Shown here: piece by piece, positions 23,451 to 34,604 of the stretch | How the letters are laid out: the number at the start of each line of letters is the position of its first letter | Position numbering within the stretch: position 1 is the stretch's first letter | Assembly: GCA_036362985.1 (NCBI GenBank) | Contig: JAYGXS010000001.1 | Span: 34,250,215-34,314,214, forward strand | Direction: 5' to 3' | From: Ligula intestinalis | Taxonomy: Eukaryota > Platyhelminthes > Cestoda > Diphyllobothriidea > Diphyllobothriidae | DNA length: 64,000 nucleotides | Translations under genes and position numbers: made by a program | The notes under the pieces: model-generated | Seen by the model: the letters and a program-made list of their open reading frames with translations, nothing else | Databases searched by the model: none | Told to the model about the DNA's origin: nothing

Positions 23451-24023
23451 TTACTAGCACGAGTAGAAGTGCCTATTCTTCAAGCTAAAAATGTAATGAT
23501 GAACACACCAATTTTGCGAAGGTTTCTGCGGGTATAATTGAAGTTTTTGTCCTCCTAAAATACAACTTAAGAACAAAAAAATGGCGAAGTATGCAGAATT
23601 TATTAATCTTATAGTTTAATAGTCTTCCCACTTCTTCCATCCACCCACATGAGTGACGAACCTTCATTTGAACAGTGATAACTTGTTAGCAAATTGACGG
23701 GTCCATTGGATAGACATGCGCCGCTTCCAAATTGTTGCCAATAAGCACCAAAACGTTTATTCCATTAAAACCAATTAAAAATAGACGGCCTATGCCACGT
23801 GAGGTTATTTGCCATTACGGTGGCTGATATATCGTGTACAAGAAAAGCCAGCAAGAAACTCTGTCAGCGGAACATATGCCGAACTGGATCCTGAGGAGGG
23901 AAAAGAGTTTGGAATTTATATTTGTAAGTGCCAGAAAGGCACTATCTAAACAACATTAGTACCAAAATAAAGTTATGACAGTATGCGCAGATAAAATATG
24001 CAAATCTGTAATATAAGAAGTCA

Positions 24024-24070
24024 GTTTATGGCAAACAATTGTTTTCAGCAACTCTTCATCAGACCACACA
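24024..24070 (-). ncRNA. Hammerhead ribozyme motif, canonical core (family 1)
   Basis: On the minus strand: stem I strand GTGTGGT, the full core box CTGATGA, a weak short stem II (AGAGTTGCT), GAAA, the palindromic stem III AACAATTGTT, then T as the residue before the expected cleavage site, then GCCATAAAC closing stem I. All invariant core bases of a hammerhead are present. The loop-free self-complementary stem III suits a dimeric hammerhead, as described for Penelope-like elements. Stem II is only about 2 bp, which is the weak point. Confidence 0.6.
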
Positions 24071-24149
24071 TTTGCAAGGGAAATTAACGCTGTACATAAC
24101 AATTAAAGTTTGAATAGGTAGAAAAATCAATAACTATCTAACACGGGCG

Positions 24150-24610
24150 CTGATTGGCCAACGCGGACTATGTCAGTTTGCGCATGTAGGCCACGTCAGC
24201 GTGTTGGTTGAGGGACTGTCACTTGTTGGTAGGGGCAAAATCTCATCGCCACCTGGTGTCGGTTTAGGCCATGGAAGTGACAGAGCTTGTGTCAGAGTCT
24301 TCTGACAACAAAGCACTGGATTTGCTAGCCTTATAGCTACTGCTTCGGCTGTTACAAGCATCCGTTGCGTAGACCTTTGGAAAAAGTAGATGGTGTCCTG
24401 TAGACCCCCGGAAAGGCTTTGTTAGTATCGACACAATGGTTCCTATCGACAAAATGTGCGAGAATAGCACTCGATATCGATCTAGTTTCACCTTTGCTTA
24501 GCCAGGTCAGTATGTGCTCACTTACCCTCTTTTCGAGACGCCTTGTTGTACGGCCGATGTATCCCGCTCCACAGGAGCAAGTATAAGAGTAAATGCACAT
24601 TGATGTGGCC
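24150..24610 (-). pseudogene. PLE GIY-YIG endonuclease, left arm
   Basis: The minus-strand frame at 24,600 starts MCIYSYTCSCGAGYIGRTTR, followed by RLEKRVSEHILTWLSKGETR, and then AILAHFVDRNHCVDTNKAF. These are the Cys-rich, GxYIG-R and His/Glu-containing blocks of the GIY-YIG nuclease found at the C-terminus of PLE polyproteins. A frameshift near 24,360 separates it from the tail ATAEAVAIRLANPVLCCQKT, read in another frame. The reverse-transcriptase part is missing. Confidence 0.75.
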
Positions 24611-24788
24611 TTCGAAGGGAGTCTGTCTTTACCTCACAATCGTAGGAGGGGAGAGTTTGTGAAGAGCACCTGTTAGTTCGCCGCTGGGAAAGCGTTTGTG
24701 ATTGCAGTCCTCAAGCGTCGTCTGACCAGCTCGCTGGTTGCATCGCCTAAGAAAGGCAGTCTTATGAACACGTCTTTCTTTTCTGCAG

Positions 24789-24798
24789 NNNNNNNNNN
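24789..24798. other. Assembly gap (10 N)
   Basis: Ten Ns lie exactly at the symmetry centre of the inverted dimer. CTGCAG borders both sides. The true spacer length is unknown; the dimer at 35-37 kb has a spacer of about 450 bp in the equivalent place. Confidence 0.98.
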
Positions 24799-24986
24799 CT
24801 GCAGAAAAGAAAGACGTGTTCATAAGACTGCCTTTCTTAGGCGATGCAACCAGCGAGCTGGTCAGACGACGCTTGAGGACTGCAATCACAAACGCTTTCC
24901 CAGCGGCGAACTAACAGGTGCTCTTCACAAACTCTCCCATCCTACGATTGTGAGGTAAAGACAGACTCCCTTCGAAGGCCACATCA

Positions 24987-25415
24987 ATGTGCATTTACAC
25001 TTATACTTGCTCCTGTGGAGCAGGATACATCGGCCGTACAACAAGGCGTCTCGAAAAGAGGGTAAGTGAGCACATACTGACCTGGCTAAGCAAAGGTGAA
25101 ACTAGATCGATATCGAGTGCTATTCTCGCACATTTTGTCGATAGGAACCATTGTGTCGATACTAACAAAGCCTTTCCGGGGGTCTACAGGACACCATCTA
25201 CTTTTTCCAAAGGCCTACGCCAACGGATGCCTGCAACAGCCGAAGCAGTAGCTATAAGGCTAGCAAATCCAGTGCTTTGTTGTCAGAAGACTCTGACACA
25301 AGCTCTGTCACTTCCATGGCCTAAACCGACACCAGGTGGCGATGAGATTTTGCCCCTTCCAACAAGCGACAGTCCCTCAACCAACACGCTGACGTGGCCT
25401 ACATGCGCAAACTGA
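24987..25415 (+). pseudogene. PLE GIY-YIG endonuclease, right arm (142 codons open)
   Basis: This arm keeps one open frame over the whole nuclease end. It has CSCGAGYIGRTTRRLEKRV, SEHILTW, AILAHFVDRNHCVD, ATAEAVAIRLANPVLCCQKT, and a Pro/Ser/Thr-rich end closing in WPTCAN. It is the better-preserved copy of the left arm. GIY-YIG nucleases of PLEs nick target DNA during retrotransposition. There is no attached RT, so it is not a complete element. The methionine at the start is probably internal to the original polyprotein. Confidence 0.75.
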
Positions 25416-25517
25416 CATAGTCCGCGTTGGCCAATCAGCGCCCGTGTTAGATAGTTATTGATTTTTCTACCTATTCAAACTTTAATTGTTATGTACAGCG
25501 TTAATTTCCCTTGCAAA

Positions 25518-25566
25518 TGTGTGGTCTGATGAAGAGTTGCTGAAAACAATTGTTTGCCTTAAACTG
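25518..25566 (+). ncRNA. Hammerhead ribozyme motif, canonical core (family 1)
   Basis: This is the mirror copy of the motif at 24.02 kb. It reads TGTGTGGT, CTGATGA, AGAGTTGCT, GAAA, ACAATTGT, TT, GCC. The full first core box and GAAA are retained. The outer part of stem I differs from the left-arm copy (CTTAAAC in place of CATAAAC), which shortens stem I. Confidence 0.5.
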
Positions 25567-25569
25567 CAT

Positions 25570-27914
25570 TCTTGTTAATTCTCACTCTGTTCCATTTCAA
25601 ATTTTCGTATTCGTTCATGAGTAACTGAAGATATCAATATTTTTGACATCTTTCGCTTGCAGTATGATAGATAAAAGTTATGGTATGTCGGGGATTTTTG
25701 AAGATATGCTTGTACACGTTCTCATTGATCGGTTTGGTAAAAAATACTTCACATTCGCACACGTTTCTTACTGGATTTTAGGGAAAAATCGTAGCAGATT
25801 TGCGAAACGGGAAATTTTAAACTGGTTCTACGGTTGGTGCTCAGAAAACAATTGGACTTCGCATAATTTTACCATCCTGATTTTCATGAATGCAAAACGG
25901 AAACGTTTGTTGTATTTATGGATATAGTTATAAATTCTCCGGCGTATATTCGTTAATCATACAAGAGCTTCTGATCGGTAGCATTTAGTTGCGTAAAAAT
26001 GTTTTGGGTACTTAGATAACTTTGATTTGTCCAATTCTGTCCTGTTTTCACTTCAATATACTGATATGAACTGAGCTCTTAATCAGTAAAACTTTTTGCC
26101 ACTCAAATCAAAAAGAACAATGCCAATGTCCTTTAAAATTCTAGTTTTGAAATTTTGTGGCTTAGGCAAACTACTCTACTTTGTGTTTTCAAATTAAGGT
26201 TAGACTAAGCACCTAAGTGAACTTTTTCTTCAGTGCTTCTTCGATAGACCAGTTGTGTTTCCTTCTTGTCCATTAATTCACAGTATGGGCACGTAATTAT
26301 AGAGTTATTTATTCGGACAGAATGCATAAAGTATTATTTTTAGAATTTAGGGACAAATAAAACAGTGGATTGTTTTCTGAAATCTAAATTTTCTCTTCTG
26401 TGTAATTTAAAAGTGTGTAAAAATTTACTGTAAGGAAACCCACGATGAGAATTTCTACAAAAAGTATGATTGCATTCATTTATTCAAAGTAGTAAGCTGA
26501 ACACCTAAGGACTGGTCTGTTCTCTGTGGAATTTACGCAAGTCTTCCAAAAGCAGCCAAAGAAGGCCGAAATGACGGCATAGGAGAGGTACTTCAGGGCC
26601 AGAATAGCTGGCATACCCCATAAAATATTAATATAATTCTGAAATGTGGTTTGTGATCAGCAGAGATGACTGAAGCTTGTGTGCAACGATCAACTTTAAC
26701 CTCAGCTTAAGTGCTCCTTTCTAGTTAAAACACCAATAGTAATCTCAATCAACACGGTATGAGCTAGGCCAGATACTGGAATTTCCGCCAGTCAACTTTC
26801 CAAATTAATCTTAGAAATTTATTCTTTTTTAAGGCATAGAAAAACATCGCATTCAGTCGATTGGGTAACGCCTTATCCTATAAACGGGCCCTGCTTAGTC
26901 CTATTACTGCTTAACAACTAACAGTCCTGTGTAAGACACCGGCGCACTTCTGAACACCAATACCTAGAACATAGGTCAAATTTTCGCTCCTAAATCACCG
27001 TAACTTTGCGCTCACACTATCTGACCTTTTATTAATTGCAACAGAACTGATCATAACCACGTAGGTTATATTATCGACTGCTTGTTGGTAGCTTTTGAAT
27101 ATATCGTGGTCATCCCGCAGTGGCTGATGGACTTCGGCCAAAATATTTCTTTAAAATTGCGGTCTATGCCTTTAGACCCCAGAGCATAGTAATATTCTCC
27201 AACTTAAAAATTAATAACTCAGGAAATAAAAAAAAGCTTTGTGAAAAGGCTGTTATTGCAATCAGATTTCCCAGTCACCTCTCTGTTCATTAACAGACAT
27301 TGGCGGATAGAGAGGCGTCTTCAATCTAAATTCACGGAAAGATGACTCAAGGAAGCCCAGACGTGTCCTGTGCACAATCGGATAAATTTTGGAAACATTC
27401 AATAAGTTATCCTCTTTTATAAAGGATGTATTGTGTAACCAATAGGACCAGAATGATTTTACAGGCATTTTGGTGGATTGTGAAAAAATCAAGGAAACGT
27501 TTGAATAAAATAGAAAAGTGCTTGCAATATAAAAAGGGGCTTACGCAGCAGAGGGGTTAGCATGCGGAGTATAGTTCACTAGCAAGACGATAAATGTTGC
27601 GATATATGACCGGGAATGAAATATTACCACTTTATCTCTCATAATATGTTTAAGTTTAAAAAGGCATGCGTAGGCAGCCTAGGGGGTCTCAAAAAGTCCC
27701 ATAGTTCAACATGAGAGGTAGGACTGAATTAGACATTTGACCGCAAGAAAGCCAACGGAAATGTCAGATGTACAAACACCTAAAGCTTCCCAATGTATTT
27801 TTAAATAACTGTTTCGTCCATATAAGCGGCTCCGATCATCATACATTTAACAACAAGAGTATGTGACTGTTCAAGTGATATAAGATGGCAGCATAGATAA
27901 ATTTACGCCACACC
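25570..27914. other. Unassigned AT-rich DNA
   Basis: No gene or known element was recognised. A plus-strand open frame at 25,643-25,927 (94 codons, rich in Phe, Trp and Lys) and a minus-strand frame at 27,262-27,492 (76 codons) have no recognisable motif and no splice context I would trust. This is old intergenic DNA as far as can be read. Confidence 0.4.
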
Positions 27915-28045
27915 TACTAGTGGCAGTTGCTCACCCAACACGCCGATTTCGCCTACTTGCGCAGACTGACATAGTCCGCTGTGGTCAATCGTCGCCTATG
28001 TCAGACAGTTATTGATTTTTCTACATGTTCAAACTTCAAAATGTT
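27915..28045 (+). mobile_element. PLE family-1 tail fragment
   Basis: The sequence from the 3' non-coding part of the family-1 PLE is recognisable: CCTACTTGCGCAGACTGACA, TAGTCCGC, then CAGACAGTTATTGATTTTTC. These match 25,397-25,475 in order and orientation. It breaks off before the hammerhead tail. No coding part remains. Confidence 0.65.
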
Positions 28046-29239
28046 ATAGTTAAATGAAAGAAAAGACTCTGCTATTTAGTTCGTCATGTAGATTACGAAA
28101 TACTTGAATGAGCACAAACCACCCACGTTAAGCCTCACACCGAAAATCGAGTTTCGATCGTAAAAAAATTACCTCAGCATCCTCGACTGAACTGAACGTT
28201 TTCTAAAAACAATCAAAATGTATATTTCCTTAAGAATATATAGGTTACCTGAACCATAGTAGCATACATTAAGGACATCAGAGTAAACGGTCTACTTCCC
28301 AAAGTCCGATTTATGAGGACACTAGTGCATCATTTTGAACCCACTTTAGAAAGACCAGGGGGATTATTAGTTTGCCGTACAGGCTTATAAATCTCCCCGG
28401 AATGTTGCCTCGATTGAGTAAAATGGGACGGGCTTCTTAGAAGTTGAGAAAGCAGCTAGAACGATGTCGACTGCTCGGCTTTGCAGAACATTTGATTGAG
28501 TTTGCAGTTCGAAAGACTAAAGTTGATTGTAGCCTCCAATACCCTAAAGCTCATTTGGTCATTAAACCTACTCCACTGAACTCTCTCCGTTTTTAGAAAG
28601 TTCCTCACGGATATGCCGCGTTTTCTCGATTGCAGAAATCAATTACTTCTCTTGGTGTACTTGCTAGTCCTTCCAGAAACTAATAAGATTTTGCCATTAT
28701 CCCATTCTATAGACTATCTTCTGAACCTTTTTGTTTGCTCTAAAATAACCGAATTATCGTCAGACCACGTGCCCTCAGTTTAAGAGTACCGTTACTTGCT
28801 CTACCAGGCACAATAATATCCGGATGCTTGAGTTAAAATTAAGGCACTGCCTTGAGCAATGAAAACTTTTATGACATGCTATTTCCTGAACGATTTGCGT
28901 GTCTGTACCCGCCTCTGCACTGCTCCTGTGCAAAACAAAAGAGTTAGTTCCAAAACCTTCCCATGTGACCAGAGAAGTCACGTGATATTTTGCTTGAACT
29001 TGCGAATGCCACTTTTCTTATCCCAGAGAGATAGGTAGTTGAACCCTTTGGTTTCCCACAAACGTTTGCATTGTAATAACGGTGTATAGTAATGGAATTT
29101 CTTCTTCTGCTTATGCAGGGAGGATTTTAATTCAGAAGATAGATAATCCAGAAGGGGAATTGAGGAGCGTACGTATAATTTCGATGAATTCTCTTCGGGC
29201 CAGTACGTTTGTATGGGAACGCGGTACAAGGTAAAACGT
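28046..29239. other. Unassigned DNA
   Basis: No recognised element. A minus-strand frame at 28,978-29,229 (83 codons) lies just upstream of, and outside, the PLE remnant at 29.3 kb, and shows no domain I can name. Confidence 0.35.
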
Positions 29240-30130
29240 GTTCATCACTCGTATGAAAATACGAGTGAGTCGCGAGGAGAGGGGTTGATAAGAGCAGGCT
29301 GGTTATGAGGGCAGGGTTTGCTGGAGCCAGTTAAGGGGAGGGGGAATGAGAGAGAGGCAAACAGAGCGCGGACGAGTGCATGTCGCTAAGTGACTGTGGG
29401 CCACGCCAGACGCGGAGCTTGTAGGAGATTCTCTTGTGCACACAAAGCCGGCATCAACAACCTGATAGTGGTCGCTTCTGTTGTTGATAATAAGCACTGA
29501 CATAGGGACATTGGATAGTTTAATGGGACCTTCTAGATTACTCGAAAGGATTTGTTGGGATCAGAAGGATTTCCAGAATCACCCATGTGCACCCGGATAG
29601 AGCTGTTTATGCTCCTGACTTCACCTTTTCTCAGTCATGCCGGGAGGTGTTCCCTTATTCTTTTGGATAGGCGCCAACTCGTGCGACCAATGTAGCATGC
29701 TTCGTAGGAACAATTAAAGGATATCATACACATAGAGGTGGTCTTAAGTGGTAACCTTCCCTTACCATTCCCACGTAAAATCGCGTTGGTTGAAAATAAG
29801 ACCTGGACTCTTGCTGCTGGGAAGGTTCGTGAAACGGCTTGGTTAAGGGGGCCTTTCAAGAGTTCACTCACCGCGTCCCCTCGAAAGGCAACTTTGAGGA
29901 ACAGTGTTTTCTTTTTTACGGTAAGTTTGGTGGGTTTTATTAATGTCGCAGTCATGTTCCTTGTAATAAATCTCCCAGGGTACCCGCTCTTGCGAAGTAG
30001 GACCTGCATTTTCTTTAGCTCCTCCTAAATACTGCCTGCTGAGCAAATTTGTCTAGCCCTTTGCACTAAGCAACAAACTAGATTTTGCTTCTGTTGGAGG
30101 GGTACGAAATTGTTGAAGTTTCCATACTGT
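29240..30130 (-). pseudogene. PLE remnant: pre-nuclease region, GIY-YIG, C-terminus
   Basis: In minus-strand order: RKSGYPGRFITRNMTATLIK (about 30,000), then FPAARVQVLFSTNAILR, then MISFNCSYEACYIGRTSWRL (nuclease motif, about 29,720), SKRIREHLPA, and after a frameshift a tail at 29.5-29.3 kb related in frame and residues to the remnant at 3.05-3.25 kb. It belongs to the same subfamily as the 2.4-4.55 kb element, not to the 24/35 kb family. The reverse transcriptase is missing. Confidence 0.7.
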
Positions 30131-30473
30131 CGAGACCAGGTTTTCTTTTGATAAACGCATGGGAGACGCTCAGTTAATGCTTACTAATAATTCTTTCTGT
30201 TTTAATACATGATCCGAAAGTCGCGTCTCCGCTTTTGTTTTGTTATTCACTTCAAACTCGTATGTGTTTTATTGCACTGAAAGTTCTTTTCAAGTTGAAT
30301 AGGTGTTCAATTTTGTAAGCTAGATATCACGGAACAGGAGTCATAATTCCAGGTGCAAAATTAACTGTCAGAATCAAAATACCAAAACGTTGGGGGTGTG
30401 TCTTAGAGATTTATCTCTGCCTAGGAAATACAGGTGCCATATGTTATTGTATGTTTATGTTTTAATTTAACTT

Positions 30474-30770
30474 TTTGATACATTGGCCAAACAACGAAGC
30501 GCCCGGCAACTAGGGTAGGTGAACACATAGCGACCTACCTAAGCAAAGGGGAAACTAGATCGAACTCGAATTATTCTATTCTTGCGCACCCTGTCGATGC
30601 CAATCACCGAGTCGACCCTAGCGACCCTTTCGGGTTGCCTACTGGACACCAGCCAACTTCTCTAGGGGCCTATGCTAGCGGGTTCTAACAATAGCCGAGG
30701 CATTGGCTAAATAGCCAACGAATCCAGTACTATGCTGTCAGAAGACGCTTCCTCTTTGCCCTGGCCGACG
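30474..30770 (+). pseudogene. PLE GIY-YIG remnant with stops
   Basis: The plus-strand reading begins YIGQTTKRPATRVGEHIATY, LSKGETRS, then ILAHPVDANHRVDPSDPFG, then a stop-ridden stretch leading to LSEDASSLPWPTPTQG. The order matches family-1 PLE (YIGRTTRR, LSKGETRS, AILAHFVDRNHCVD, then PWPKPTPGG). It is more diverged than the copies at 24-25 kb. The end is interrupted by a GC-rich insert. Confidence 0.65.
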
Positions 30771-31181
30771 CCGACGCAGGGAACCACAGCAGACGCGTCT
30801 TCGACCGCGTTCCCACCCGCCCTCAGAGCGGCCAAGGTCTGCTACACCAAACCTCCCTATGGTGGATCCATCTCTTCTCCTCGCAATCTGTGTTTTATGA
30901 CAGAGCAGCCCCTCCTGACTATGCTGCTCCGAATCCTCCTTCTCTTCCTCCTCGCCGTCGGGATTGAGGCCCGCCCGGCGGGGTTTCGCATCCACCAAGG
31001 GTTACTTGCCTACCTGCCGACGCAAGGTGGCGATGGTATTCCGGTCCTATCCCCTTATGATGGTTATTCACTCCGTGCAAGTGACAGTGCTTTCCAATCT
31101 GCGTTTTTAACCCAGGACCCATACTCACAACGTACCCTTTTCCTCCCCTTCTATCCCCTCCCCCTCCCCTTAGTCCAATGA
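30732..31181 (+). CDS. Open frame with internal signal-peptide-like segment
   Basis: This is a 149-codon open frame. Its first 17 residues are PLE-derived (PWPTPTQG). The PLE similarity resumes at about residue 96 (PTQGGDGIPVLSP). Between them about 245 bp of GC-rich sequence stays in frame and includes MLLRILLLFLLAVGIEARPA (from 30,921), a short basic start, a hydrophobic core and a plausible cleavage site. The insert is bounded by near-repeats of CCGACGCAGG and CCGACGCAAGG. It may be a captured gene fragment or chance. Expression is not supported by any visible promoter. Confidence 0.3.
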   Translation: MLSEDASSLPWPTPTQGTTADASSTAFPPALRAAKVCYTKPPYGGSISSPRNLCFMTEQPLLTMLLRILLLFLLAVGIEARPAGFRIHQGLLAYLPTQGGDGIPVLSPYDGYSLRASDSAFQSAFLTQDPYSQRTLFLPFYPLPLPLVQ

Positions 31182-31189
31182 CCTCCACA

Positions 31190-32514
31190 TACCGATCACG
31201 CTATGTAGACAGTGTGGAAACAATGAGTTTTAGTCTTAAGTTGTTTATAAACCCTGCCCTACTCTTCTATCTTCATTATGAAGACAAGTGGGCAGGCCCG
31301 AGGATGAATTGCCGAAAGCATATGTTTGCCAAACAGACTTTTCAAGCTAAAAATGTGAATATTTGCCCCATTTTAGATAAGACACGAAAATAAAAACTCA
31401 GTCCTTAATACAGATGGCTTTGTGTTAAATTGGAGTCGATTTAATTTAGTTTTAAGCTAAAGATTATGAGAAGGAGACGTGAATGCATACCATTTCTGGG
31501 AGTAAGTACGAGGTCACCTGTTTTATGTGTTCTTATTCCCTTGTCATAGTGATTTGTCCGGACGCCGGGGACTAGAAGAACACTCCTTTGGAATGTTTGC
31601 GCAGAAATACTCTTCTATCACAACTAGCTGAACGATAGCTCTAATGGCCTCTGTAGTAACATGCTCCAATCAAAGTCTTGAAACGATTTAATATATAAAG
31701 AATTAATATGGAATTATAAATTTAGCACATAGGCCAATTTATTTGGAATTCTAGAAATCGACGAGTATTATAGACACGTCTTCTTTGTTCACTATCCCTG
31801 TGAACAAGTCTTAGTGGTTTGCAATCGTGGTTAAAATTCTAAGCTCATCGAATAACTAACTGGATCTCTACTAAACTCTGAAGTAATTGATATCCAGCTT
31901 AGTTATTGTGTATAGAATTGGCAAACTACTAACTGGAGTATATTGATTATTTAATCTGATGGCAACATAATAAATAAGCGTTCAATTCAGTTTATAAGAT
32001 GAGACATCGTTGTGGCTCAATTGCTCCAGCAAGTCAGTGGACCCAAACAATGCTCTGCGATAACCAATAGCGCCCGAAAATATGTGTTCTCTGTTATTTC
32101 TAATGCAGTTTTTATGTTGTCTTAACTATGGTGTTATTTATTACGCTGACCTTACAATAATTTGTTCAGTGTTTCATAAAATGGACCACGCCTGAGTCGC
32201 ACTGGATTAGCACAGGTGTCGGATAGAGGCCTGAGAGGCGTTAGTATGTGGGTGCGTACCCCTGAAGAGTGCAACAAATTGCGGGAGCATAATGCCGCGA
32301 CTAGACATAGGCCGAGGCTGGGCCCGCCTCCGCCCCGGTCCCATCCCCCGGTCTTCTTAACTCTTTAAGGACACAGAGCCCAAGAAGGTGACGGAAGGTT
32401 GAGTGCGGTAAAGGTAGCAAAAGTTTAAGTCAACTGATTTGGGAAACAGAAGTTCCTCCTCACCAGAACCAATTTGTTCTGTTGCTGACGTTTCAAATAA
32501 CGTGATTGGTTCTC
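31190..32514. other. Unassigned DNA with a GC-rich patch
   Basis: No gene recognised. The block 32,190-32,345 is GC-rich (GGGCCCGCCTCCGCCCCGG within it) in otherwise AT-rich DNA and may be the edge of a repeat. An open frame at 31,178-31,393 has no recognisable motif. Confidence 0.35.
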
Positions 32515-32527
32515 AATTTTCAAAACA

Positions 32528-33016
32528 TTGAATTTGAGTCGACCCAATTGTGAAAAAGTCAAGGTTTTCGGCGGGATTTGAACCCGCATAGTAAAGTAGG
32601 CCTTTTGGCGAAACGGACTATCTTACCACTTGAGCTACAAAGGCTCCACCTCGCGCCATGAATTTAAGCAGACTTGAGTCGAGTTTACCCGCCCAACTTC
32701 GCCGCTCATATGGAATCCACCAATACGAAACAGCAAGCTGACAGCCCAAGCCAGATTTCCAAAGCAATCAATTTAGAATCCACCAGAATAACTACTAGGC
32801 TGACTTAATTATTAGGAGGTATTTGTGAATTCCATACGAGCGATAAAGTTTGGCGGGTACAATCGACCCAAGTGTGTTTAAATTCATGGCGCGAGGTGGG
32901 GCGTTTGTAGCTCATTTGTTTAGAGTGTTGACATCGCGTAAAGGCCTTCTCTACTATGCGGGTTCAAATTCTGCCGAATGCCTCAAGTTTGTCACAATTG
33001 GGTCAATTCAAATTAA
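32528..33016. repeat. Fold-back pair of tRNA-derived SINEs
   Basis: Two oppositely oriented copies of the same tRNA-derived repeat form a fold-back. The minus-strand copy has a tRNA-like part at 32,566-32,646 with A-box TAGCTCAAGTGG and B-box GGTTCAAATCC. The plus-strand copy has one at 32,901-32,977 with TAGCTCATTTG and GGTTCAAATTC. The arms also share flanking sequence: the outer ends carry GTCGACCCAATTGTG or its mirror, and the inner ends carry a CCCGCC-bearing stretch. The loop is about 32,716-32,836. The acceptor stems do not pair, so these are not functional tRNAs. Confidence 0.65.
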
Positions 33017-34604
33017 GCAAATCTGACAAACTTCTTAATCAAGCGTTTAGTGCCAAAATGTACCAAAAGCTTAAATAACTGGCCCAACTTACCAGCAACA
33101 GGACACACCTGTTTGTGTGAGCAACTTTCCTTTTTCAGTTTTGGACCCGGGACTTCGCCCTTTCTAGACCTGACCTGTAAACTGATTAAAATGTAAGTTA
33201 TATTTCCTGTACTCAGCCTGCAATGGACCATAGCATGTGCATGGTCGGAAGTAAAAAGTAAACTGTATTCTTTGTCCGCATTACTGACAAATCTTTAAAA
33301 AAATGTCCGAGACATAAAATCGTGCCCGGACGCCGGAATAACACCCAAACCTCTGACAGCTTACAGTAAGCATCTTGAATCAAATTCATTCAGTGGCGAG
33401 GGAAAGGAGTAAATGATATATAGTTTCATGAGGATGTTTTCTCCAGCGGGATCAGGTAACGTTTGCAGTGGTTACAGTGTCTAAGAAAATGAGACTACCT
33501 TGAAATTCGCACTTTTCCTGATATATTAATGTTTGTAGTTTTTCAAAGGCTAGGGCTAGCACTGCAGCATTATGAAACTTTCGTGTTAACTCGTAAAATT
33601 AGAATTGAATAAGCCCAGTCGCCAATGCTCCGTGGATTCTATTCATGTTTTTGTGGAGCAGGTCTTAAATACATGCAAATAATACATAATACGTGAAATT
33701 GTGTTGTATTTTCTCATTATCAAACACCTATTAGAAAAGGTTTTAATCGCACAGCTTCTAATATTCGGTGGATCACGCACCTTTAAAAACCCTGCTGACG
33801 ACGATGGAAAAAGGACCAAATTGCGCCGTTTTTTAACCACTTCAGGTGACCACTAATTCAAAGTTAAAAACTCCTTTCTTTAAGAGTTCTAGGTTTTCCG
33901 AGGTACTACCCATGATCCCTGATTACACCAAAGTGTTTGAAACAAACAGTTCGGAAACAAATTGACTCATAACCTGAACTGCACGACGATGTGGTACACT
34001 ATTGTGAGGCGTGCCGTTAATGACTGACTGGGATAGAACATCAGAGGATCGAATGGGTAACTTCTCGTCGTCAGAACATGCAGCTCGTCATTTTGAAATA
34101 ATTTTCCGGACGTCCAGTAGTCGCTTTGACTTATGTTCTTTGAGCAGGCCGTATTTTCATGGTAGTCCTGTATGCATATACTTAAATAGACTTTACAGTA
34201 GTTAGGTCTTCTGTATTCCTGAAAACGAAGCAAGCATTTAATATACGGAGATGGGTTATTTTCTACAGCTATATTCCCTCAGATCAGATCAGGGTTGACG
34301 GGATTCAACGTAAATATACACTTACAATTTCGGTCTACGCCTATAGACCTTATATATACTAATATGTACGGCGATCAGAAATAAATTTATCTGGAGATTA
34401 AATACCTGAACTTTCTAAACCAGTATATCAACCGGAAAGCATATAGGGAGAGCGGGGGACCCACTGATGAGCCAGACCGCTAGCAGCTGTGTCAAGCAGC
34501 GGCAGAATACCGGTAAAACACGTGTCTGGGCCTATTAGCAAGTACCTAGGCTGTTAGTGTGGTAAGTTACAACGGATATTTTAGGGTCTTTAGAATGGCT
34601 ATTA
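33017..34604. other. Unassigned DNA
   Basis: No gene or repeat was identified. Open frames at 33,643-33,840, 33,967-34,233 and 34,011-34,205 overlap each other or lack motifs and look random. Confidence 0.35.

Larger units (their letters stand above)
24018..25568. mobile_element. Head-to-head inverted dimer of a PLE 3' region
   Basis: Two arms of about 770 bp (24,018-24,788 minus, 24,799-25,568 plus) are near-identical inverted copies meeting at a 10-N gap. Each arm encodes the end of a Penelope-like polyprotein with a GIY-YIG nuclease and ends outward in the same hammerhead-bearing tail (CAGTTTATGGCAAACAATTG). A few differences between arms (for example CTCTCCCCTCC against CTCTCCCATCC) argue against a simple assembly mirror. 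No TSD could be found outside. The dimer at 35.1-36.9 kb has the same layout. Confidence 0.75.

Noticed and set aside
32566..32646. Functional tRNA gene
   Set aside because: A and B boxes are good, but the acceptor stem does not pair, the anticodon arm is too long, and a second copy with SINE-like flanks lies nearby.
34468..34520. Hammerhead candidate at ACTGATGAGCCAG
   Set aside because: The CTGATGA box is present, but no GAAA box and no closing stem I follow within a plausible distance.
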